From: Thermoleophilaceae bacterium
GTDB lineage: Bacteria; Actinomycetota; Thermoleophilia; Solirubrobacterales; Thermoleophilaceae
Length of the DNA: 10,898 nt
Direction: 5' to 3'
Assembly: GCA_013812065.1 (NCBI GenBank)
Contig: JACCUC010000190.1
Coordinates: 1-10,898 of the forward strand
Shown here: positions 1 through 4,862 of the stretch, in pieces
Layout: every line of letters starts with the position of its first letter
Position numbering within the stretch: the stretch's first letter is position 1
Translations under genes and position numbers: made by a program
The notes under the pieces: model-generated
What the model saw: the letters and a program-made list of their open reading frames with translations, nothing else
Told to the model about the DNA's origin: nothing
Database searches by the model: none

Positions 1-66
1 GCGACGCTCGTCGAGCTCCCCCGCCAACGCGCGGTAGCGCTCGCCGATCGCGTGCTCGTCGATCAC
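1..66 (-). CDS. Transposase, ISAzo13-like, N-terminal fragment cut by window edge
   Basis: Only the first 22 codons are visible, reading from a GTG at 66 leftwards out of the window. The translation begins MIDEHAIGERYRALAGELDE. This resembles the conserved start of ISAzo13-family transposases as I remember them (an acidic start, then an RYxAL segment and a (L)DER stretch before the DNA-binding part); that is recall, not an alignment. A GGGG run just upstream of the GTG could serve as a ribosome binding site. The catalytic DDE region would lie outside the window, so whether the element is intact cannot be judged. The lower-GC DNA that follows fits an IS terminus. It is the only sign of recent mobile DNA with coding capacity here. 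Confidence 0.55.
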   Translation of the reverse strand, partial: MIDEHAIGERYRALAGELDERR

Positions 67-130
67 ACCCCAGCAGTTCTACATAACCGGGACGATCCCT
101 TCAGCTTGTTCTGTTACGAGTCCTTAGCGG
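67..130. mobile_element. Probable terminal region of the left-edge insertion sequence
   Basis: This stretch, between the transposase start and the 35-residue ORF, is clearly richer in A and T than the rest of the window (for example the run around 75-125). That fits the non-coding end and terminal repeat of the IS whose transposase starts at 66. The exact outer boundary and any target duplication cannot be set because the other end of the element is not in the window. Confidence 0.35.
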
Positions 131-149
131 GGCAGCCGGCGCGGAGTGC

Positions 150-257
150 TCAAAGGGCGCGCACGAGCGCGACCACGCCCAGGATCACCACAACCGTGAC
201 CGCTACGTAGAGCAGAAAGCGAAACGCCTCACGCTCGGAGCGCAGCGGGTTCAGCAC
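150..257 (-). CDS. Small single-helix membrane protein (35 aa), hypothetical
   Basis: This is a short ORF with a GTG start at 257 and TGA at 150-152. Its N-terminus is polar and charged (MLNPLRSEREAF). A hydrophobic stretch of about 20 residues rich in V, L and I follows, and it ends LVRAL, giving one predicted transmembrane helix with a short tail. Most codons end in G or C, as in neighbouring genes, which favours real coding. GTG at 257 is the only in-frame start, because a TAG lies at 273-275. It has the same strand as coxB and lies about 230 bp downstream of it; without the inverted-repeat element at 273-465 the gap would be about 43 bp. A role as a small oxidase-associated subunit or assembly protein is inference from position and topology only. 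Confidence 0.5.
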   Translation of the reverse strand: MLNPLRSEREAFRFLLYVAVTVVVILGVVALVRAL

Positions 258-272
258 GGCGCTCGCCGCGAC

Positions 273-465
273 CTAGATGGCTGATTCCACGACCACACCC
301 ATCGGGATGACGCGCCGCTTCGCTGGACGTTTGTCCTCGGCCTCGACGATGCCACCGGCATCGCCTTCGGCCTGCGTCCGCGGCCCAGGCACCGAAGGTG
401 CCGGTCGGCGAAGCCGCGCTTTGGCGCGCCCCCGGACGCACGCGGCCGTGGGATCAACCATCTAG
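273..465. repeat. MITE-like inverted-repeat element with CTAG at both ends
   Basis: The ends are inverted copies of each other: 273-294 matches the reverse complement of 444-465 at 19 of 22 positions, beginning CTAGATGG on both sides. CTAG is a palindrome, so the outer four bases could be a target duplication, leaving an element at about 277-461. Inside are two perfect hairpins: a 7-bp stem at 347-353/357-363 and a 6-bp stem at 388-393/397-402, each with a 3-nt loop. Open frames on both strands start at ATG codons inside the end repeats (277 plus, 461 minus), but their codon use is weak and no family is recognised, so I treat them as by-products. Size, end repeats and lack of a credible gene fit a miniature inverted-repeat transposable element. 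A structured RNA or chance repeat remains possible. Confidence 0.45.
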
Positions 466-489
466 CGGCCAATAGCGGCCCGGCGGACT

Positions 490-1566
490 TCACCGTGGAG
501 GCCCGGCCGGCGGGGGGACCGTGGCGGCCGTACCGGGACCCGAGCTGCTGCTGCTCGCCCGCGCCAGGTAGTCGACGAGCGTGTCGATCTCGGCCCTCGA
601 GAGCTGGCTGGAGTAGTTCGCCGGCATGCCGTCGGCGCGGAACCCCGGCACGACGAGTGCCTTTGGGTCGACGATCGATTGGCGTACGTAGGCCTCGAGG
701 GAGAGGCGCGGATTGCGCTTGTCGTAGACCTCGGCCAGGCCGTCGAGCGACGGACCGGTCGCTGCCGCAGCGCCCGCGTCCTCGAGTGTGTGGCAGCCCG
801 CGCATCCGTATGTCGTGAAGACCTGGCGTCCCGGCTCGGGCGCCGCGGCGGCGAGCGCCTGCCGTCGCGCGCCGATCCAGCTCGCGAACCGGTCGCCTTC
901 CATCACGTGCACCTGCTGGCGCATCGTCGAGTGGCCAAGGCCGCACAGCTCCGCACAGACCACGTCGTAGTCGCCCGCGCGGCTCGGGACGGTCTGGGTG
1001 CGGGTGACGATGCCCGGCACCGTGTCCTGCTTGATCCGGAACTCGGGGATCCAGAACGAGTGGACGACGTCGTCGGTCTTGATCCGGAACTGCACCGGCC
1101 GGTCCTTGGGCAGATAGAGCTCGTTGGACCGGACTGACTGGCCGCCCGGCTGTGGATACTCGAAGCGCCAGGCGAACTGACCGGCGCGGACGTTGACGAG
1201 CATGGTGTCGGGACGCGGGTCCTCCTGATCGTCGAGCACGACCCAGGCGTACACCGCGAGCGCCGTGACCAGCACGGTCGGGATGGCGATCCAGGCGATC
1301 TCGAGCCGCGCGTTGCCGTGGATCGGGTCGCCGTCGCGATCATCGCCCGGGCGAGCCCGGAACCTGACCACCGAGTAGACCACCACGGTCATGACCAGGA
1401 CGAAGATCGGCACGGACACGATGAGGAGCACGTCGTAGAGAAGGTCGACGTCGTCGGCCGACGTCGAGGCCTGCTCGGGGAACCAGTCGATGACCAGGCT
1501 GATCGCCGTGATGATCACCGACAGCACCACCGCGAGCACGGTCACCTGGATCAGAGACCTACGCAT
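490..1566 (-). CDS. coxB: Cytochrome c oxidase subunit II with fused cytochrome c domain (caa3 type)
   Basis: Subunit II accepts electrons and passes them through the binuclear CuA centre to subunit I; the fused cytochrome c makes this a caa3-type enzyme. The 358-residue protein has hydrophobic helices at about 6-28, 42-67 and 89-110, then an outward-facing cupredoxin domain. The CuA ligands are complete: H169 (VVHSFWIPEF), C204, E206, C208, H212 and M215 in CAELCGLGHSTM; E206 is also the usual Mg/Mn-site residue. A class I haem site follows (CAGCH at 255-259, probable axial M314 in GMPANY), then a Ser/Pro-rich tail. At the place where subunits II taking electrons from soluble cytochrome c usually have Trp-aromatic-Trp, this one reads QFAW (130-133), which may suit the fused donor. 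The ATG at 1566 has AGGAAG 8 nt upstream (1575-1580). It is transcribed divergently from the cupredoxin gene and separately from ctaD and ctaE. Confidence 0.97.
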   Translation of the reverse strand: MRRSLIQVTVLAVVLSVIITAISLVIDWFPEQASTSADDVDLLYDVLLIVSVPIFVLVMTVVVYSVVRFRARPGDDRDGDPIHGNARLEIAWIAIPTVLVTALAVYAWVVLDDQEDPRPDTMLVNVRAGQFAWRFEYPQPGGQSVRSNELYLPKDRPVQFRIKTDDVVHSFWIPEFRIKQDTVPGIVTRTQTVPSRAGDYDVVCAELCGLGHSTMRQQVHVMEGDRFASWIGARRQALAAAAPEPGRQVFTTYGCAGCHTLEDAGAAAATGPSLDGLAEVYDKRNPRLSLEAYVRQSIVDPKALVVPGFRADGMPANYSSQLSRAEIDTLVDYLARASSSSSGPGTAATVPPPAGPPR

Positions 1567-1675
1567 TCGCTGGGCTTCCTGCGTTCCCCGGCACGGGCGA
1601 CAGTCTAAAGCGACCGCCGAGCGGCGAGCGCCCGCTGCGGTCGGCGGTCTGCCCGCTCAGGTAGCTTTCCGGCCG
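1567..1675. promoter_or_regulatory. Divergent promoter region with a perfect 9-bp dyad
   Basis: This 109-bp gap separates the starts of coxB (minus) and the cupredoxin gene (plus), so it should hold both promoters. GACCGCCGA at 1612-1620 and TCGGCGGTC at 1641-1649 are perfect inverted copies, with further short complementary segments between them (AGCG/CGCT around a two-base centre). This could be an operator serving both genes or an RNA hairpin in one leader. On the minus strand, TAGACT (1602-1607) fits the TANNNT form of an actinobacterial -10 box and lies about 35 nt before the coxB ATG; no convincing -35 is seen. The coxB ribosome binding site AGGAAG is at 1575-1580. Confidence 0.5.
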
Positions 1676-2197
1676 GTGAGCCCCTTCTTCTTCGCCGCGC
1701 TCCTGTTTGCCCTGTGGGCGGTTGTGCTGACCGTCGTCGGCCTGCGTCACCCGGCCTTCCCGGGCGGAGAGGGCGGCGCCAGGATCATCGCCGCCCTCTC
1801 GTTCGTGCTCGCCGGCGCGGGGATCGCCGCCGCGATCGTCACGGGCGTGGAGGAGGAGCACAAGAAGGAGTCCGAGGCGCGCGCCGAGGAGCCCGAGGCC
1901 GCTCCGCCAGGGCCACGGCCGATCCGCGTCGAGGTCGACCCCCGGGGAGAGCTCCGGTTCGAGCGCGAGCGCCTCGAGGCCACGGCCGGGACGCAGACCG
2001 TCGAGCTGACCAACAGCGCGCCGCTTCCCCACAACATCGGAGTCGTCGGCCAGGGCCTCGACGTCGTCGGACCCACCGTGCCGCGGGGCGGCACGTCCCG
2101 CGTGAGCGTGCCACTGCTCCCCGGACGCTACACGTTCTACTGCTCGGTCCTCGGGCACCGTGAGGGTGGCATGGAGGGCACCCTCGTCGTTCGATGA
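1676..2197 (+). CDS. Membrane-anchored type 1 copper protein (cupredoxin)
   Basis: This is a 173-residue protein with two N-terminal transmembrane helices (about 3-22 and 36-57), a charged Glu/Lys/Pro-rich linker (58-85) and a C-terminal cupredoxin domain (about 86-173). The type 1 copper ligands are all visible: H119 in PHNIGV, then C156, H161 and M166 in FYCSVLGHREGGM, the C-x4-H-x4-M spacing of plastocyanin/azurin-like proteins. A one-electron carrier on the outer face of the membrane is the likely role. I chose the GTG at 1676 because the hydrophobic helix begins right after it and upstream sequence in the same frame overlaps coxB and looks non-coding; a Shine-Dalgarno is weak, so leaderless or poorly led translation is possible. 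Its stop overlaps the next gene by 4 nt (ATGA), implying coupled translation with the dihaem cytochrome. Confidence 0.9.
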   Translation: MSPFFFAALLFALWAVVLTVVGLRHPAFPGGEGGARIIAALSFVLAGAGIAAAIVTGVEEEHKKESEARAEEPEAAPPGPRPIRVEVDPRGELRFERERLEATAGTQTVELTNSAPLPHNIGVVGQGLDVVGPTVPRGGTSRVSVPLLPGRYTFYCSVLGHREGGMEGTLVVR

Positions 2198-2925
2198 CCG
2201 CGACCGGAGCGTGTCGCGGGCCGAGGGGATCCAGACGCCGAGCTGCGCTGCTCCTCCTCGTGCTGGTCGCCGTGGCCGGACTGGCCGCGGGCTGTGGCCG
2301 CGACGGCGCGCCCGACGTCGCAAACGGCAAGCGCCTGTTCACCGGCGAGGGGAAGTGCGGTAGCTGTCACATCCTCGCCCGCGCCGGCACGGGCGGGAAG
2401 ATCGGGCCGAACCTCGACCAGGCGTTCCTCGCCTCTCGCCTCGACGGGCTCGGAGAGCAGACCGTCCAGGACATCGTTCAGGGTCAGATCGAGAACGTTC
2501 GCCGCGGGAGCCTCATGCCCGAGGACCTCGTGGTCGGCGAGGACGCCCGCGACGTCGCTGCCTACGTCGCCCGGGCCGCGGGCAGGCCGGGCGAGGATCC
2601 CGGCGGCACGGTGCCCGGCAACCCGCTCGCCGAGCCCGGCCAGGAGGGCAAGCGGATCTTCAACGCCGCGGGGTGCGCGAGCTGCCACGCCCTATCCGAC
2701 GCGGGCACCTCGGCGGCCGTCGGCCCGAGCCTCGACGACGTCGCACGGGGATCGGGGGGCGGGCTGCCACCCCGCGACTGGCTGCGGCAGTCGATCGTCG
2801 ACCCCAACGCCATCCTCGCCGGGGGGTACCCCCGCGACCTCATGCCGGACGACTACGGGCGGCGGTTGAATCCCCGCCAGGTCGAGGCGCTCGTCGACTA
2901 CCTGACGCGCGTGGGCAACCGCTGA
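2194..2925 (+). CDS. Dihaem cytochrome c, probable lipoprotein
   Basis: The 243-residue protein has a basic N-terminus, a hydrophobic signal (about 17-33) and a lipobox-like ending LAAGC, with C34 the likely lipidated residue. Two class I cytochrome c domains follow. Haem 1 is CGSCH (55-59) with probable axial M108 in SLMPED; haem 2 is CASCH (161-165) with probable axial M217 in DLMPDD. The second domain closely resembles the cytochrome domain of CoxB in this window, sharing RQSIVDP and VDYL blocks in the same order. It probably shuttles electrons at the outer membrane face, taking them from the quinol-oxidising complex or the neighbouring cupredoxin and delivering them to the caa3 oxidase; the direction is inferred from context. 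The ATG overlaps the cupredoxin stop by 4 nt, and the next gene starts 17 nt after its own stop. Confidence 0.93.
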   Translation: MTATGACRGPRGSRRRAALLLLVLVAVAGLAAGCGRDGAPDVANGKRLFTGEGKCGSCHILARAGTGGKIGPNLDQAFLASRLDGLGEQTVQDIVQGQIENVRRGSLMPEDLVVGEDARDVAAYVARAAGRPGEDPGGTVPGNPLAEPGQEGKRIFNAAGCASCHALSDAGTSAAVGPSLDDVARGSGGGLPPRDWLRQSIVDPNAILAGGYPRDLMPDDYGRRLNPRQVEALVDYLTRVGNR

Positions 2926-2942
2926 CCGGGTAACGGGGAGTA

Positions 2943-3371
2943 ATGGCTCGAGATGCGGAGGTGCTCGTGGTCGCCAACCTCGGCCCGGCGTCCGACGAGC
3001 TGCTCGAGGCCCTGCGCAGGCGGACGGCCGAAGGGCCCGCCCGCTTCAACCTCGTCATCCCCGCCACGCCCCACATCCCCGGTGTGCCTGACGCCGCCGC
3101 GCCCGGCATCGTCGAGGGCGAGCAGCAGGCCGAGAACTACCTCGAGGAGGCCCTCGAGAAGCTGCGCTCGGCCGGCCTCGAGGTCGACGGCAACGTCGGC
3201 GACGCCGAGCCGCTCGCGTCGATCGAGGACGCGACCAACCTCGGCCACTTCGACGAGATCATCATCTCCGGGCGGTCGGGGCCGGTGTCGCGCACGCTGA
3301 GGACGGACCTCGCGAGCAAGGCCAAGCACGCGACGGGCCTGCCGGTCCGCTACACTGAGGAACTGGTCTGA
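2943..3371 (+). CDS. UspA-like small alpha/beta protein
   Basis: This 142-residue soluble protein is one Usp-like (HUP fold) domain. It opens with a hydrophobic strand (VLVVANLG), then a helix (ELLEALRRR), a second strand (FNLVIPATP), the AGLEVDGNVGDAEPLASIEDA segment and a strand ending IIISGRSG, then a C-terminal LPVRYTEE strand. The order matches both halves of the tandem protein at 4032-4862, which keep VVAN, AGLE(V/A) and the (T/S)xxDLxxK/R region. The ATP-binding pattern of classical Usp proteins (G-x2-G-x9-G-S/T) is only partly present: GRSG occurs, but the later glycine does not. GGGGAG lies just upstream of the ATG. It follows the dihaem cytochrome by 17 nt and is probably its operon partner. 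A stress- or redox-linked accessory role is inference; no ligand can be named. Confidence 0.85.
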   Translation: MARDAEVLVVANLGPASDELLEALRRRTAEGPARFNLVIPATPHIPGVPDAAAPGIVEGEQQAENYLEEALEKLRSAGLEVDGNVGDAEPLASIEDATNLGHFDEIIISGRSGPVSRTLRTDLASKAKHATGLPVRYTEELV

Positions 3372-3389
3372 GAGTCCCCGTCGCTCAGA
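3367..3389. terminator. Possible bidirectional hairpin between convergent genes
   Basis: TCTGAG at 3367-3372 and CTCAGA at 3384-3389 form a perfect 6-bp stem around an 11-nt loop. The stem spans the stop codons of the UspA-like gene (plus) and ctaE (minus), which converge with only 13 nt between them. It lacks a T-tract on either side, so if it ends transcription it is a weak or non-classical terminator. Confidence 0.35.
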
Positions 3390-4032
3390 GGATTCCCTGC
3401 GACGACAGCAGGTAGAGCGACGAGAACACGAAGACCCACGCGATGTCGACGAAGTGCCAGTAGATGCCGGGCACCTCGACCCCGCGGTGCTCCTCTCGGC
3501 TGAAGTGGCCGCGGAAGGCACGTACGGTGGCGAAGCTGAGCAGTAGGAGCCCGACGGCGACGTGGGCGCCGTGCAGTCCGGTGAGACCGTAGAAGATTGT
3601 CCCCTGAGCGCTGTCGGCGGGTCCGAAGCTGAGGAAGACGTACTCGTTGATCTGTACGCCGAGGAAGGTCGCTCCGAGCAGGAGGGTCGTGAGCAGCCCG
3701 AGCTTGAGGCCGAGCCGGTTGCCCCGGCGCGCCGACTCGAGCGCCCAGTGCATCGTCCCGCTCGAGGAGAAGAGGATGAAGCTGTTGGCGATGCCCGTCT
3801 CGATCGGAAGCTGATCGCCCTCGGCGGGCCAGGGTGCGTCGAGGACCACGCGAATGAAGAAGTACGCCGTGAAGAACGCGGCGAACAGCATGATCTCCGA
3901 GATGATGAAGAGCAACATCCCGAGCAGCTGGGGGTCGACTCGCGACGACCGGTTGGCCTCGGGCGGCCCGTGGTGCTCGTGCTCGGCCTCGTGCGCCGGG
4001 GCCGCGCCGGCGGGAAGGGCGGCGGACTCCAT
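3385..4032 (-). CDS. ctaE: Cytochrome c oxidase subunit III
   Basis: The 215-residue protein is the short five-helix form of subunit III: helices at about 36-62, 81-100, 108-126, 145-171 and 192-212. Family marks include E46 in ISEIMLFAAFF, GLHGAHVAVG (152-161, H154 and H157) and YWHFVDIAWVF (191-201). Subunit III stabilises subunit I and proton uptake but binds no redox metal. The N-terminal 30 residues are hydrophilic and His/Glu-rich (HEAEHEHHGPPE at 14-25). The ATG at 4032 is chosen because it overlaps the UspA-like stop by 1 nt (TGATG) and leaves a normal-length protein; an upstream in-frame start would add Arg/Gly-rich sequence that is antisense-like. It is the last gene of the ctaD operon and converges on the plus-strand trio. 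It presumably serves the A2-type CtaD encoded upstream. Confidence 0.96.
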   Translation of the reverse strand: MESAALPAGAAPAHEAEHEHHGPPEANRSSRVDPQLLGMLLFIISEIMLFAAFFTAYFFIRVVLDAPWPAEGDQLPIETGIANSFILFSSSGTMHWALESARRGNRLGLKLGLLTTLLLGATFLGVQINEYVFLSFGPADSAQGTIFYGLTGLHGAHVAVGLLLLSFATVRAFRGHFSREEHRGVEVPGIYWHFVDIAWVFVFSSLYLLSSQGIL

Positions 4033-4862
4033 CAGGCCCGCACGGCCTCCTCCGCCACCACGTGCTCGACCGGCTTGGCGGTCGCCGAGCGCACGCGCTC
4101 CACGAGGTCGGTGCGCAGCCACCCGGAGCGCGTCTGAGGGAAGGTCGAGATCACGATCTCGTCGACGGCGTAGTACTGGAGCGCGTTCTGGATCGCCGTG
4201 AAGGGATCCGGGTCCATGGTCTGGCCGACGACCTCGAGGCCGGCGCCGTGCAGGCGCTCGAGCGTCTGCTCGAGTCGCTCGTGGGCCTGCTCTCGGTGGT
4301 CCTCTGTCTGCGGACAGATCAGGATGAAGCGGTGGCGGCCGCCCTCGGACTTCGCCTTGAGGGCCTCGAGCAGGCTCTCCCCGCCGGCGGTCTCGTTGGC
4401 GACGACGAGCGTCGAGGTCAGGTCGTTGCGCCCTTCGGACTCGAGGTCGACGACGACGTGCTCGACCGGCAATCCGATGTCACGCTCGACGCGATCGACG
4501 AGGTCGCGCTGGAGCCAGCCCGAGCGTGTCTCGGGGTGAGTGGAGATGATCAGCTGGTCGACGCGCTCGGCCTCGACGGCGTCCTCGATGGCCGTGTAGG
4601 GGTCGGGATCGACCACCGCGCCGTCGGCCTCGAGGCCGGCCTCGCGCAGGTCCGCGAGGGTCAGGCTGAGCCGGTTGCGCGCGGCGGCGAGCACGGAGTC
4701 CTCGTAGATGACGTTGCCGTGCTTGGGCCGGTTCTGGGGGCAGATCACGCGGATCGAGGCCCGGCCGTCGCCGGCGTGGCGCCGCACCGCGTCGATCAGC
4801 TCCGAGCCGCCCACCGTCTCGTTGGCGACGACGAGGATCCGCCGCGCACCGTCGTCGGTCAC
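4032..4862 (-). CDS. Tandem UspA-like protein embedded in the oxidase operon
   Basis: This 276-residue soluble protein is made of two homologous halves (about 7-139 and 150-270). Matching blocks occur in the same order in both: VVANET (11-16, 153-158), ICPQ (40-43, 182-185), DPDP(Y/F)TAI (85-92, 217-224), (V)DxxxIST, TRSGWL (112-117, 244-249) and PVEHVV. The fold pattern is that of the universal stress protein family, but the glycine-rich ATP motif is replaced by TRSGWL, so nucleotide binding is uncertain. The GTG start at 4862 overlaps the ctaD stop by 4 nt, and its stop overlaps the ctaE start by 1 nt, so it should be made together with subunits I and III. Candidate roles are oxidase regulation or assembly under stress; none can be shown here. 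The open frame continues upstream across ctaD, but that part is antisense-like noise from high GC. Confidence 0.9.
   Translation of the reverse strand: MTDDGARRILVVANETVGGSELIDAVRRHAGDGRASIRVICPQNRPKHGNVIYEDSVLAAARNRLSLTLADLREAGLEADGAVVDPDPYTAIEDAVEAERVDQLIISTHPETRSGWLQRDLVDRVERDIGLPVEHVVVDLESEGRNDLTSTLVVANETAGGESLLEALKAKSEGGRHRFILICPQTEDHREQAHERLEQTLERLHGAGLEVVGQTMDPDPFTAIQNALQYYAVDEIVISTFPQTRSGWLRTDLVERVRSATAKPVEHVVAEEAVRA

Noticed and set aside
150..461. A single gene with an in-frame TAG at 273-275 joining the minus-strand 62-residue frame to the 35-residue ORF
   Set aside because: The two are in the same frame, but the upstream part lies inside the inverted-repeat element and differs in codon bias, so a chance junction is more likely than a nonsense-interrupted gene.
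273..465. Two 62-residue ORFs on opposite strands (277-465 plus, 273-461 minus)
   Set aside because: Both start inside the inverted end repeats of the same element, which explains their symmetry. Their codon use is weaker than that of real genes here and they match nothing I recognise.
1490..1675. A longer N-terminus for the cupredoxin starting at 1490
   Set aside because: It would overlap the start of coxB and adds 62 residues of non-hydrophobic, unrelated sequence before the natural membrane helix; GTG at 1676 fits better.
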